NCBI RefSeq assembly: GCF_000764305.2
Contig: NW_025939095.1
Coordinates: 1 to 64,000 of the forward strand
Reading direction: 5' to 3'
Length of the DNA: 64,000 nt
From: Hyalella azteca
Lineage: Eukaryota; Arthropoda; Malacostraca; Amphipoda; Hyalellidae
In this document: in pieces, positions 34,901-45,046 of the stretch
Layout: every line of letters starts with the position of its first letter
Position numbering within the stretch: the stretch's first letter is position 1
Program-made: the position numbers and the translations under genes
The notes under the pieces: generated by a model
What the model saw: the letters and a program-made list of their open reading frames with translations, nothing else
What the model was told of the DNA's origin: nothing
The model's database searches: none

Positions 34901-37892
34901 ATATTTTCCCCTCTGCTTGGTCTAAAAAAATAACCGTTCCAGACTGCACAATTTTTTTCTTGATTTCTTATAGTGTTTCTTAAAGCAAGAAAGTTGCCAT
35001 TTGAAATGACTTTAGTTTTTGTCATGTCTGTGATCTGCTTTTTTTCTACAAAGTTAAACAACAGAATGAACATCCTCCGAGGCCGGTGATTCCATAATTT
35101 TTGCCAAGGGTTGTAATGGCAAGTTGTAGGAAATTTTCAGCCTACTATATTGCACAACACAACAGATAAACAATATCTTCAGTCTGAATGTTAAATGCTT
35201 ACCATCCAACAACACACTAACCTTCTTTCCACCTAACACCTTACTCAATGCCTCCATCCAAAACACCCCTGCCACCAAATCACAAGACCAAACCACTAAC
35301 CCTGCAACATGAGAGACACTCAGAACACCAAACATATCAATGTAACTCAACCAGTACTGCCTATCAATACCACCAGCACTACCCTTAAAAAATATAACTC
35401 AGCACTCACTGCAGTGAATGACAGAGAGCACATTTTCTCAAAATCGACAAAAACGTGGTCACGGACAGACAGACGGACGGACATGACGAGCACAATAGGG
35501 CATTTTTTCCATAAATGAGAAAATGCGCTAAAAAAGCCAGTCACAGCCTCACACCGAAGCCATTGACTCATATCATGCACCAGAACTGCTCAACTGCTGG
35601 CATCCTCCACTACCAAATACAGACGAATCTAAACTATCTCTCCACAGATCAATGAGATGGGCCTTGGCACAATTTTTCACTGGTCACTGCATCCCATTAA
35701 ACCGTTACTAAAACAGAATCAACTAAAACATAATTTAGAGACACCCAGCTGTGACCGTGCATTGGTTTCAGCCTAGGCTGGACCAGATGTGCAAGTAAAA
35801 ATTACATTTCCCTGCCCTAATGCTCAATATTCGACCACTGTTTTTGTTTCCTCCTTGATGACAGTTTTCTGCACATGAAGTTGGTCTAGCTCTGCTATAT
35901 GAAGGATATTAGGTTCACCCAAGCAGGTCATGGACAGCTTCAAGATAAAATAGCTACTAGTGAGAACCCAAGTAACATCTTTGTCCCATGCTGTGTGGTG
36001 ATATTATCAATCCCATCCTTTCTTGAATTTGATCCCGGATACATGAGAAAAGGGTGAGGATGTTACATTGAATGCAACTGTTTTGAGGGCATTACCTCAT
36101 CTTCCAACACTGCATGAACTAGATGACTTGTTCAAGGATCTTTGCATATGGAAAATCAAAGGCATTACCATCTATTTCTAAAGATAAAAAATCATTAAAT
36201 TTCACTAGCACGATTAAAATGTAAATACTTAACTACCATGAATGAAATTAAAAAATGGTAATTTAAAAGTTTTGGGAAAATCTTTAAAAATGTATCATTT
36301 AGTGAAAATGAGAGAAAAGGGAAATTGCCTATACATACCTTTTTTGACAATAGAGCAGAAATGTTCTGTGAGGAGTTTGGGTGGGCATTGCAAGCCTCAA
36401 CTTTAGCTTCCATCTTGCACGGCACACAAGAGGAGAGTGCAGGTGCAGGGCTGAGATGTGCAGTTGAACAAGCCTAGGGGATGTGGAGGACAATGTTGAT
36501 GTGGCTGGGAGGTATGTGTGCATTTTGCAAGATATAGTACATGACTCGTGTGACTTTTTGGATAAACATGGAGGAAAATGGTGATGTGGCAGTAGTGATG
36601 TGTGAATTTTATGAGGAAGGATATAAGACTCCACATAGAATTCTCTGCAAGTTTCTAATTTCACAGCAGCACATGAATGTGCTGGCATCACAAATTACTG
36701 GTTATAAAATGTCTTCTCATATCAACGCATCATAATGCAAATATTTTACTTGCTTTTTTCATATTCAATTAGAGACATAGACATATGGGTTGACTTCGGA
36801 AAGAAAGTCACACTTTTAGTATTTTTTTGTTCAATATTTCTTTATTGAACTTCTTTATTTGTTTTGTATTGACGTTGCATCACTTGAATTAAAAAAGTGT
36901 TTCATCGACAGGAATGTTCTCCAGTAATATTCTATGCAATTCTTTGCTATATTCTTATTTATTCATTGAAAAACAAGGAAGTAGCACTAGGACAAGTAAA
37001 TTTAGAAATTTTTGCAGGATTCCTGTCAATTGGAGTCATCATATTTCATCTTAATTTGACCACTGACAAATATGGGAAAAAATGGTGGATGTGGATTTAG
37101 AATAGCAAACCTAATGCAAGCAATTATGAGTCAAATTTACTACAACTTATAACCAATTTTTGAAGGACAATGAAGGTGCTTTATACCTAACTATTACTGC
37201 TCAATATTCAAGACATAATACTGGGTTAAGATTTGCCTCCTGCTGCCTAACTTGAAGATTTGATTATAAAATAGAATTATGCAATTTTCTATTAAAATCT
37301 ATGCAAGAATTTTTAATGCGTTTATTTGCATATCAACTCCACCTACCTCATTTTCATATAAGAACGGTTCCTCTTTGATGGATACTTCTTCAGTTTCATC
37401 CTCAGGCTCCTCCTTGACAGAGATTGCAGGAACTTCAAGGACTGGAAGAGGGTCAACCTTTCCAAAGGCTGGAAAATATATATATTGGTATACTGTTGCC
37501 AATTGGTTAATGAGCAATATCTCTCATAATAAATATAATGCTCACCAAATTAATGAGTCATATGAGACTTAAAAAAAGTTAATATCACTCAGATGAGTGA
37601 AACTCATGAGGTAACATCTTCACATACATAGTTATCAAATCTTGTAGTGAAACTTCATAGAAATAAATACAGAGGAAAATTTAATAAAATAAATTGATAT
37701 AACCTCAATAACTCCCTTGCAAAATAGCAGTTGATTTGTAAGGCAAATGGCATTTTCCTTACCTTCAGTCTTTACTTTGCTGCCACCAGGAGACGCTTGA
37801 GTGAGGCTCTGCTCAGGGCATCTGCCACTCCTGACTGCAGCATCAGAGAGTTGGTGCAGCACAACACTGCATTCTTCGGTAATGGGCGCCAT
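28944..37892 (-). CDS. C2H2 zinc-finger gene, right paralogue (3'-truncated, intron full of insertions)
   Basis: Same architecture as the left paralogue. Exon 1 is 37,892-37,763 (MAPITEECSVVLHQLSDAAV; donor gtaagg). Exon 2 is 37,468-37,347 (VKEEPEDETEEVSIKEEPF; donor GAG|GTAGGT). Exon 3 is 29,675-28,944, acceptor attag, joining in phase 0. Exon 3 keeps the open frame through MEKSFRFPDNEQ, the Cys/His-rich preface and four complete C2H2 fingers. It then ends inside finger 5 (LQCSLKGK stop) where homology to the left locus stops. It is about 4 fingers shorter than the left copy, and intron 2 has grown to 7.7 kb through the 2.16-kb TIR element, the Tc1-like transposon and other sequence. If expressed it would be a nuclear DNA-binding protein with reduced specificity; a truncated pseudogene is equally possible. 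Confidence 0.6.
30289..32448. mobile_element. 2.16-kb non-autonomous TIR element with CATCGATG subterminal repeats
   Basis: The termini are inverted repeats of about 37 bp: cccaaataaaaatttaaggt... at 30,289 and the complement of ...ttaatttttacttggg ending at 32,448. Inside each end, ggtggcgcatcgatg-type motifs recur many times. The left zinc-finger locus shows the empty site (22,735), which confirms insertion. No transposase is encoded; the open frame at 31,758-31,979 is not recognisable. Target duplication is unclear because the flanks have diverged. The superfamily is not assigned. Confidence 0.8.
30697..30787 (-). ncRNA. tRNA-like sequence (pseudogene or SINE head) inside the TIR element
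   Basis: On the minus strand TGGCGCAACGGTAGAGG (box A), a plausible five-pair anticodon stem with loop TTCGCGT (would read CGC, Ala) and AGTTCGAATCC (box B) occur at tRNA spacing. The T stem and acceptor stem pair poorly, so it is unlikely to be a working tRNA; a SINE-type or decayed tRNA is more likely. Confidence 0.5.
33671..34684 (+). pseudogene. Tc1-like transposase (frameshifted)
   Basis: The reading begins MAPKREMSIGKK at 33,671, with a helix-turn-helix region KHVGCSQSAVSKIW reached after a frame slip near 33,738. It continues with GRPRKTS, a second DNA-binding helix-turn-helix, VIFSDES (first catalytic Asp), MIWGCMSGKG, FQDDNASCH (second Asp) and DLNPIENFWWKL (Glu), stopping at 34,684. 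Total length of about 337 codons is normal for the family. Frame slips occur near 33,738, 34,075 and 34,290. Spacing from the second Asp to Glu is 32 residues; a short deletion before WPANS probably accounts for the difference from DD34E. The enzyme would cut and paste the element; this copy is inactive. Confidence 0.88.
34760..34902 (+). repeat. ~140-bp hairpin-ended short repeat, copy a (in Tc1 right TIR)
   Basis: Begins agcgcattttctcatttatg and has the complementary gagaaaatgcgct near 34,857-34,869, with a GTCTGTCTGTCCGTCC run between. Comparison with the uninterrupted left TIR of the Tc1 element shows clean insertion into an ATATTTTT run, with an atatttt stretch on both sides. Confidence 0.8.
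35393..35529 (-). repeat. ~140-bp hairpin-ended short repeat, copy b
   Basis: Inverse-orientation copy of the repeat at 34,760-34,902, with the same microsatellite-like core and the same ends. It is flanked by A runs on both sides, consistent with insertion into poly-A/T. Confidence 0.8.
35534..36735. other. Non-coding segment of right zinc-finger intron 2, absent from left locus
   Basis: No recognised gene or element. Together with 33,120-33,296 and 35,114-35,392 it forms an insertion of about 1.9 kb, excluding the Tc1 element, relative to the left locus. Open frames at 36,195-36,735 on both strands overlap each other and have no family resemblance. Confidence 0.45.
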
Positions 37893-38154
37893 CACAAATG
37901 TGATGCTAGTTATGAATCACTGAGGTTGAAGTTTTTTATCTATATTGTTGGCAGCAATATTAGAACACTGGAGGGATACAGGAAATTGTGAAGTGCAATA
38001 GAGGTTCCTAAATAGGCTTTAAGTTTAACATGTGCAACAAAATTTGCTCATCACAAGTTTCTTTAGAACACGATTGATTGCTTTATGCATGCATCAGCAA
38101 TATTTAATGCCAACGATTTTGCTAAAGTTGAATATGAAATATTTAATAGAAATA

Positions 38155-38445
38155 GAAACCGTCTTAAAAAGATGTGAAATTCCACAGCATGGACATCAAA
38201 GCTGTGATTTTCAGAAAGCATTGCTGTGCTAACAATATTTTTGAATAGCAATGTCAAAATTGCTAAATTAAGGTTCTATGTTGAAGGTGTTGAAATAACT
38301 GAGCTCTATTTAATTTTCATCATCACATTAGTAAATATAACCTAATCAACTACTCACTAAACAAAATTTATTGGTCATATTGGAATAGATCTATTCACTT
38401 AAATAACTGACCATAACACATTAATGCGTTCAATAGTGATAAAAG
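38155..38445. other. Non-coding flank of the CR1-like insertion
   Basis: Homology to the left zinc-finger locus leaves near 38,155 (aatagaaatagaa) and resumes at 43,428. This stretch lies between that break and the CR1-like 3' tail. Nothing is encoded. Confidence 0.45.
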
Positions 38446-38590
38446 TCATAGAATAGAATAGAAGAGTTGGCACTGAAGAAATAGGCCCATGGCCTGTTGC
38501 TGATTCTTGAATTTTTCGTGGCTTGATTCACAAGGGATCCAGCCTTTGCAACCTGATCTTTCCATAACTGACAATTGATTGAGATAGCTG

Positions 38591-38732
38591 CTGGACTTAT
38601 TGCCTGGGCCGTAATTTGCTAGGCATTTTAAGACTGAACATATGCTCCTGCATAGCTTCGTCTGGACTTATTGCCTGGTCCGTAATTTGCTAGGCATTTT
38701 AAGACTGAACATATGCTCCTGCATAGCTTCGC
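38591..38732. repeat. 71-bp tandem duplication in CR1-like 3' region
   Basis: Two successive copies of a unit starting ctggacttattgcctggkcc, offset 71 bp (38,591 and 38,662) and differing at about two positions. Recent local duplication. Confidence 0.9.
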
Positions 38733-39588
38733 CTAGTCTGTCCTTGTCTGTCATACTCGGAGCATCATCAATGCTATCAGGGAGGCTGTTCCACGTGTCG
38801 GTGACTCGAAGCGAGAAAAAATGTTGTTGCATGGAAGTGTTACAATGCAGTTTTTAGCCAAGGCCCCTGGTGTTGGTTCTTGTTTCAAATTCTAGTAGGT
38901 AATCCTTCTGGAACCTTGTATAAGCCATGAGTATACTTGTATGCTTCAATGAGTTCCCACGCAGACGTCGATAACTGAGGCTTGAAAGTTTTATAATCTT
39001 TAATCTTTCCTCATAGGACTTGCCTTTCAAGCCCGGGATTATCCTTGTTGCACGTCTTTGAACACTCTCTATTAAATTTTGTCCTTTTCAAGTTTCAGTG
39101 ACCACATGACATTCCCAAACTCTAGGTTCGGGCGCACGACAGCAACAAATAACTGCTTCATCGCTTTTGCATCTAGGAACTCAAAAGAGCGTCTGATCAG
39201 TCCAAGTCATTTATTGGCTTTATTAACTTGGCCTTCAATATGCTTAGAAAATTTCAACTCATTATCGATATTAACTCCTAAATCTTTTTCCATTGTCGAC
39301 TTCGACATCATCACTCTTTAGTTGCAGCCGTGTCTTCTCATACTGTAATCTTGCTGTTCATTATTCTTGCCAAGGTGGATTACTTTACATTTGTCAGCAT
39401 TAAAACGCAGCTTCCACTTATCAGCCCAGTCAACCAGCCTGTCAAGATCACATTCTAACTACTTTTTACAACGTACGGTATTCTTCACTGTATTATTAAT
39501 TTTTGTGTCGTCAGCATACATCGAGCACACGCTAGACACAGCTTCTGGCAGATCGTTTATAAGCGCAACCAATAAAACAGGCCCGAGA

Positions 39589-39600
39589 ACGCTTCCTTGT
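39589..39600. repeat. 12-bp target-site duplication (left) of nested retrotransposon
   Basis: acgcttccttgt, identical to 42,704-42,715. Removing the insert and one copy rejoins the CR1-like RT across its QGSVLGP motif. Confidence 0.9.
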
Positions 39601-39624
39601 TGTTGTTGTTTCTTGCACCAAACG

Positions 39625-41723
39625 TCACGCTCGCGTGGGCGGAGGCTCTGGTGATGGTCGGAGGGGAGGCACCGGGAGAGGGGGCAGATGGGCGAAAGCA
39701 GGGAGGGTGGCCAGGAACGTCGACGCCTCCACGGGGTTGTCCCACAATGATGAGACGCTGAGGGACGTGGGGAAGGCGGGGCAGGCAAAGAGGTGCTGGA
39801 CGGATTGGAGGGGATCCCCGCACTCCGGGCAAGCGGCGCTAAGGGAGCGTCCGACCCTGTGGGTGTGGGACGCAAGGGAGCTGCAGTATCCCGAGCGTAG
39901 CTGGGATAGCGCTGAACGGTAAGGGCGAGGGAGCGAGGCTTCTTCTGCTGCAATCGGTGGTGGTGGGGCTGTGAGGACAGCGTTTATAACGGCCGTCGCC
40001 GCAACACGGGTGGCTATCTCCCTACGGAGGGAGCATTTTGCCTCTCCATTGGCACCGTCGGGCATCATGCCGTCAACAAGGAAAGGCGCCACAAGGTGGC
40101 CGAATCTTGTCTTGATTGAAGCTTTTATGGGGCGGTCTCCGGGGGGAGCGGAGACGAAGGTGAAAGAAGCATGAGTAGGCTGGAGTGCGCTGCCGAGAAA
40201 TTGAGCACAGGCCAGGTCCAGGTGGGCGGATAGGGGGAGGACGCCGGTCTCATGGTGGAGATGGGCGATTGGGGCCATCTTGATGCAGCCGGTGGCTAGT
40301 CTCAAGGCTGAGTTTTGGATGATTTGGAGGCTTGCAATTGCGGTGCGTGACGCGACTGGGTACCAGATGGGGGCAGCATAATTGAGGATTGGGCGAGTAA
40401 TTGTACGGTATGTGGCAATGATGTCTTCCTTGGAGAAGCCCCAGTTGGTGCTGGCCAGGGCTTTTAAGATGCGTAAAGAGCCTATGGCTTTGGTGGCTAT
40501 GGCTCTGACATGTGGAGAGAACGTAAAAAGGGTATCCCAAGTGACCCCCAAAATTTTGGGGGTCTTGTCCAATGGGATGATGCAATTGCAGATTGTTGCA
40601 GAGGGGTGAAGACGGGATTGGTGAGTGTCGGGGGTGAAGAGCGTGACTGAGGATTTCCCCGGAGCCCCGGCCAGTTTCTTGGCGGTCGACCAGTCTGAGA
40701 CGCCCCGGAGAAGCTCAGAGAGGTCAGCCTCCGCGGCGTCGAGTCTCGGGGACGACACGAAAATAGTGAGGTCATCTGCATATGAGGCGATGTTAGATGT
40801 CGGAACAGGTATGTCCTAGATGAAGTAGTTGAAAAGGGCTAGTGAGATGACCGACCCTTGGGGGACTCCAGAATTGATTGTTCTGAAGGGGGACCTTGTT
40901 CTCAGATAGAGGCAGGAAGCCATCCTTCCTCTAAGGTAACAGCACAGCCAGCGGACCAGATTATGATGTTGGTCTCAGGCCGCGATCATGCTAAGGAGGA
41001 GAAGGTGGTCGACACTATCGAAATCTTTCGATAGGTCGACCGCGGCTGCTACTGTACGTGCTGGGGGACGGCGTGAATTGAAACCCCTTTGCAATCTGAT
41101 GCGCGAGCGGGAGGAGGGCGGTGACTGTCGAGTGACCTGGTTTAAAGCCATGTTGCGAGGAAACCGTGACGAGAGAACCAGAGATGTATGGGAGTAGAAG
41201 GTGTTCCAGGATCTTAACCGCTGTACAAAGGAGGGAGATGGGGCGGTATGAGGAGCCCTGGTTACCAGGTTTACCTGGTTTTAGTAACGGGATAATTATT
41301 GAGTTTTCCATATGGATGGAATGGAGGCCGTGGCGACAGAGATATTAAAGATGTGGGTAAGGAACTGGAGGCCGCGTGGGCCAAGGTGTTTGAGGTGGAG
41401 AACCGTGAGGCCATCCGGACTCCGAGCGGAAGAATTGTTAGCAGCTCTGAAGCGAGTTTCACCGTGTTAGGGGTGAAAGGGGCGAAGTCCCTGTCCAGGG
41501 GGTGCTCAGCCCAAATTCGACGCATAAGGCGGCGGGTGGATGGGTTTTGGGAGTGCGGAGCGATGGAGGTGAATAGTTTGCAGAAGGCGGTGGAGATCTT
41601 GCGCTGCGACGAGAGGGAGGTCTGACCAAATTGGATTGGCTGGTTGGGTGGAGGGCGGCTAAGTTTTCCGGATAATGAGCGGAGAAGGTTCCAGTGTTTT
41701 GACTGGTGATGAAGTGTCCTCAT
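39625..41723 (-). pseudogene. I/Jockey-like reverse transcriptase with C-terminal zinc finger
   Basis: The minus strand carries an RT-upstream region at 41,271-41,723, then IIPLLKPGKPG, SYRPISLLCTAVKILE and QHGFKPGHSTVTALLPLAHQ (41,015-41,311), VDLSKDFDSVDHLLLL (about 41,030), QGSVISLALFNYFI (about 40,830) and SYADDLTIFV (about 40,770). A continuous open frame follows to 39,625 with LGVTWDTLFTFSPHV, LNYAAPIWYPVAS, HLHHETGVLPLSAH and a CX2CX7HX4C finger (CPECGDPLQSVQHLFAC). A stop at about 40,816 and frame changes near 41,015 and 41,290 break it. RT catalytic YADD is intact. It would prime reverse transcription on nicked target DNA. Confidence 0.82.
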
Positions 41724-41739
41724 TGCCAGAGGCCGCAGA

Positions 41740-42306
41740 TGGTTTGCGGAGAATGAAATACAGAATTTTGTAATCTTACTGTACTTCTTTTCAGTCCATA
41801 AGAAGGCAGAACTTAAAATTAGTCTTAATAGTAATTCCTAAAAAACGTTAGTCGGTAACGATTGAGCCATTCAAGACGCTTAGGAATATTCAGAAATTTC
41901 CATATAGGCGGCAACAGGAAATATTTGTCAAGGAAAAATTCCGCTCAGGGTTATACAGTACAAACTGCCTGGTTACGTTACACAAGACACACACATAGAC
42001 AATTGGATTAATTCGCACAATCACTTTGATATTGCAGAAGCTAGAAAATCAGTCTCAGAAAAAAAGCACACGTTATAAATGGGGCAAAACTGCTAATAAT
42101 TGACAGTATCAAGATCATTTATGAGTTTAACCGGATTCAATGACACAGAACGTAGTTTTCAGGTTGTGTATCATGAGATAGAACATCATGAAACAGTAAA
42201 CAATGCTTAAACATCCTTGCTCATATCACTGATAAATCAGGCAAAATTAGGTACACATGAAAATGATGCACAGTTGTCAGAAAGTGACAGAACTCATCAG
42301 AAAGTA
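41740..42306. other. AT-rich filler inside the nested retrotransposon
   Basis: Base composition is unlike the GC-richer coding parts on both sides. On the minus strand it begins gtgagttctg, which looks like a splice donor, but no matching acceptor gives a sensible join. It may be an insertion with deletion of the endonuclease region. No gene seen. Confidence 0.5.
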
Positions 42307-42676
42307 TCAGAACTCACCGCTTGTGGCACCAGGCTTTGCACACGGAGCACCGAAACGAGTAGCACTGCCGTGTAACCGGGAGGGAGCAGACTGAGCAGGG
42401 GTCCTGGCCAGGGTTGGGATGGATACCCTGGGTAAGGAGAAGAAGGACGAATAGGAAGAAAAGATGGGAGGAAAGAAGGGCATAAGATGTCTCAGGAAAG
42501 ATAGGCGGCCAAAGATGTGGGTAGGGGGAAGGGGAGGCCGAGGTTCCCCTGCCCTTAGGGGAAAAAATGGTGGAGCCTTCGTCCGGTAGCGATCCGGGCG
42601 GGGAGGCCTCTGCCGTTTGGCCTGGTCCGCGAGTAAGCCGGGCATCCGGCCGACGCGCTGGCCAGGGTACCCCCAC
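42307..42676 (-). pseudogene. N-terminal region of nested non-LTR ORF (zinc-finger type)
   Basis: The minus-strand frame has a hydrophobic stretch (LFFLFVLLLLTQ) followed by GIHPNPGQDPCSVCSLPV and CSVCKAWCHKR, the start often seen at the N-terminus of insect Jockey/CR1-type ORF2 proteins, where HPNPG precedes a PHD-like zinc finger. It stops immediately after WCHKR. The endonuclease domain that normally follows is absent; instead 41,740-42,306 is unrelated AT-rich sequence. Confidence 0.65.
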
Positions 42677-42703
42677 GACGCAGACGCGGCAGAGATCGGG
42701 GGC

Positions 42704-42715
42704 ACGCTTCCTTGT
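42704..42715. repeat. 12-bp target-site duplication (right) of nested retrotransposon
   Basis: Second copy of acgcttccttgt, at the 5' end of the minus-strand insert. Confidence 0.9.
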
Positions 42716-43200
42716 GGCACGCTGCTGCGCACTGAGGCCCAGTCTGATACTGACCCATTAATACTGACACGTTGACGTCTCCCTACTAGAAAATCTTTGA
42801 CCCATTTGAGTACATTGCTGTCAATTCCCAAAGACTGCAATTTCCGCAACAGCCGCTCATGTGGGACACTGTCAAATGCCTTGGCAAAATCGAGGTACAC
42901 TGCATCTACTAGCTCCCTTTCGTCCAGCAGGCGGGTCCATTTGTTCAGAGTAGACAAGAGGTTAGTGGTGCAGGATCTTCCGGCAATAAAGCCATGTTGA
43001 CAGTCTGATAGGAGAATATTAGCAGTCAAATGATCTATCAATCAAACCCTCACAACAGATTCCATTACCTTGCAAACGACACTTGTCAAACTGACAGGGC
43101 GATAGTTGTCCAGGCAGCTTCTGTCACCTTTTTTGAACAGTGGTGTCACTTGAGCTTCTTTCCAGTCATACTTCCTTTTACTTGTATACAATCTTGAACA
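42716..43200 (-). pseudogene. CR1-like retrotransposon, 5' part of RT
   Basis: Minus-strand reading QVTPLFKKGDRS ... NYRPVSLTSVVCKVMES, then CQHGFIAGRSCTTNLL, VYLDFAKAFDSVPHERLL (first catalytic Asp) and RRQRVSINGSVSDWASVRS. It stops exactly at SVPQGSV, where the inserted element begins, and resumes at 39,600 with the same residues. One frame slip lies near 43,040. Endonuclease and ORF1 are not present beyond 43,200, so the element is 5'-truncated. Confidence 0.85.
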
Positions 43201-43427
43201 TGCTAAGTCTGTGTCAGAACCGAGTCAAGACTGCTTTTATAGCAAAGTAGCATAGAAACAATGGAGCATAGGACAAGTCAACTCATAATGTTTAATAGTG
43301 ATTTTTCATTTGATCAGTAGTATTGTAACAATAAATTATTTGCCTTGTAATTTTGTTAAGAATTTTAAATTTTCTTTTAAGCTCAGCTGAAATTAAAGGT
43401 GGTGGCCTCTGGTGTTCTGCTTGGTGG

Positions 43428-44586
43428 CACAAAACCAGGTGGCGACATGATATGCTGTAGTAAATTATTGCACTATAAAAGAACAATATTTTCCAAAATA
43501 TGACATAAAGGTGATTTGACCTAGGCATTGAGTTAATAATTTTTTTTGCATGGCACAACAGGCCATGGCTGCTGTTGTCATTGCCCATCCTGTTAGTGGC
43601 AACTGGTTGAGGGAAGGATGATAGGTCAGTTATCCAGGGCACTAGTTCCATCACTGGACCTGTCATCCCTCCAGCCACATTTAGTTCCATGCACATCACT
43701 GGCTTGCCCACCATGAGGAACCTTTGTAATGCATTATAAAAAACTCTCACCAATAGACAAGTCATCACATGTTTAATTGCTTCTAACTAATGAAGAAAAA
43801 TGTGTTTGCTATTTCTACAATAAAATTAGAGATTTGGCATAATTTCATGCATGGCTTGACAATTGAGTTTGCAGAGCAAAATGGCTATTCACAACCTGAA
43901 AAAGGCCTTCATGACATGAAATTCTTGTGCCAGGATAATTCCCAGCATTAAAATTTACCATTCCTTTGTATTAGCTTGTGCGGCGAATCCGTAGTTTTTG
44001 AGTGAGTTAAGAATCTCGTGTGTTTTTTATCATTAAAAGTGCCCTCCAAGAATGAGGACTAAAATAAATCAGTGACATGCGGTAAGCAAAATAATAATGT
44101 GAGTAGATGTCAATTGTGACTAACAGTTTGGCAGGTTTCTTGATTCTCTGCTCATAATTACCTGTTCCTGAAGTGAATTTGTTCCTGACCAGGCAGCAAA
44201 ATCAGTAAGATCTATTAATAATGACCAGTACCTTTAGTTTTTCTTCTTGATTGAGGCTTGGCATATGTGATCTATTTCTGCAAAAGTTTTGATGTTTAAG
44301 CACTCTGATGATAACATTAATAATGTGCGCAAAGATATTCTAATCAATAGATGAAATGTTACTTGATTTTGTATAGCATAACCTGCTGATGTGGAATTTA
44401 TGCTGCATTACCATCAAACAGGGTTATAATGGACAGATATGAGCATTTTTCAATAATAACTTCTCATCATGAAACATTTCGTAAACAAGTTTGGGCTCAT
44501 TTTAAATATCTTTGCGAGGGCTATTGTATGGCATCTTCGAAAAAATTCCATATGCTATTTGTGATATGCCAGATGCAGAAGTAAAG
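43428..44586. other. Upstream region of right zinc-finger gene (paralogous to 24,929-25,978)
   Basis: Closely similar to the left locus, and reached only after the 5.3-kb CR1-like insertion region. The minus-strand frame at 43,292-43,768 retains NVAGGMTGPVMELVPWITDL seen in the left copy. Homology stops at 44,586 where a CR1-like fragment begins. Confidence 0.6.
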
Positions 44587-44779
44587 CCTACAAGCTACAA
44601 GAAAGAAGCCTACAAGCGTTATTTACGAACTCGCAGTGAGTCTGATTATAACCTGTATGCCAGAGCTCGAAATCAAGCTAAAAAAGTTTGTCGCACTGCA
44701 GTGAAAAACTTTGAAAAAAATATTGCTAAAAATGCCAAAAAGAATCCGAAAGCCTTCTTTTTGTACGCTAGTTCGAAGT
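44587..44779 (+). pseudogene. CR1-like retrotransposon fragment (endonuclease-RT linker), cut by gap
   Basis: Plus-strand frame YKKEAYKRYLRTRSESDYNL, then NQAKKVCRTAVKNFEKNIAK and NPKAFFLYASSK, the conserved linker between endonuclease and RT in CR1-type proteins. It is cut by the N gap at 44,780. It belongs with the 3' fragment after the gap. Confidence 0.82.
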
Positions 44780-45046
44780 NNNNNNNNNNNNNNNNNNNNN
44801 NNNNNNNNNNNNNNNNNNNNNNNNNNNNNNNNNNNNNNNNNNNNNNNNNNNNNNNNNNNNNNNNNNNNNNNNNNNNNNNNNNNNNNNNNNNNNNNNNNNN
44901 NNNNNNNNNNNNNNNNNNNNNNNNNNNNNNNNNNNNNNNNNNNNNNNNNNNNNNNNNNNNNNNNNNNNNNNNNNNNNNNNNNNNNNNNNNNNNNNNNNNN
45001 NNNNNNNNNNNNNNNNNNNNNNNNNNNNNNNNNNNNNNNNNNNNNN
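44780..45046. other. Assembly gap (267 Ns)
   Basis: A run of Ns inside a CR1-like element. The missing RT of such an element would need well over 1 kb, so either the element is internally deleted or the gap is longer than 267 bases. Confidence 0.98.

Larger units (their letters stand above)
33297..35113 (+). mobile_element. Tc1-like transposon with long terminal inverted repeats
   Basis: Starts caacccctggcaaaaattat at 33,297 and ends with the complement, ataatttttgccaagggttg, at 35,113. It is flanked on both sides by TA (33,295-33,296 and 35,114-35,115), the Tc1/mariner target duplication. The inverted repeats extend about 240 bp. The right one is interrupted at 34,760-34,902 by a short repeat. 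A transposase gene lies inside. The element sits in an extra segment of intron 2 of the right zinc-finger gene that has no counterpart in the left locus. Confidence 0.9.
38446..39600 (-). pseudogene. CR1-like retrotransposon, 3' part (RT C-terminal half and 3' UTR)
   Basis: Minus-strand reading from 39,600: QGSVLGPVLLVALINDLPEA, MYADDTKI (RT active site), CDLDRLVDWADKWKLRFNADKC, GVNIDNELKFSKHI and VVRPNLEFGNVMWS, the usual order after the palm domain of CR1-type RT. It then becomes broken by stops and leads to a 3' UTR containing aagaatcagcaacaggcc. It ends in a ttctattctattctatg tail at 38,446-38,464, resembling the ATTCTRTG repeats known at CR1 3' ends. A 71-bp tandem duplication lies at 38,591-38,732. 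The other half of the RT is at 42,716-43,200, split by an inserted element. Confidence 0.85.
39601..42703 (-). mobile_element. Non-LTR retrotransposon (I/Jockey-like) nested in the CR1-like RT
   Basis: A 3.1-kb insertion flanked by the 12-bp duplication acgcttccttgt at 39,589-39,600 and 42,704-42,715. The 3' end on the minus strand is a (CAA)n tail directly after the RT stop codon, so the 3' UTR is only about 25 bp. From 5' to 3' it encodes a zinc-finger-like N-terminus, then a 560-bp non-homologous segment where an endonuclease would be expected, then RT. GC content is clearly higher than the surroundings. It is the youngest insertion in this nest. Confidence 0.88.

Noticed and set aside
39635..39922. 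Gly/Arg-rich plus-strand open frame opposite the nested retrotransposon
   Set aside because: It is the antisense of the RT C-terminal region, GC-rich and without its own motifs.
43292..43768. 158-codon minus-strand frame as a gene
   Set aside because: The paralogous left segment (25,046-25,240) keeps only about 50 codons of it and the rest is low-complexity; no domain is recognisable, so it is left as conserved upstream sequence.
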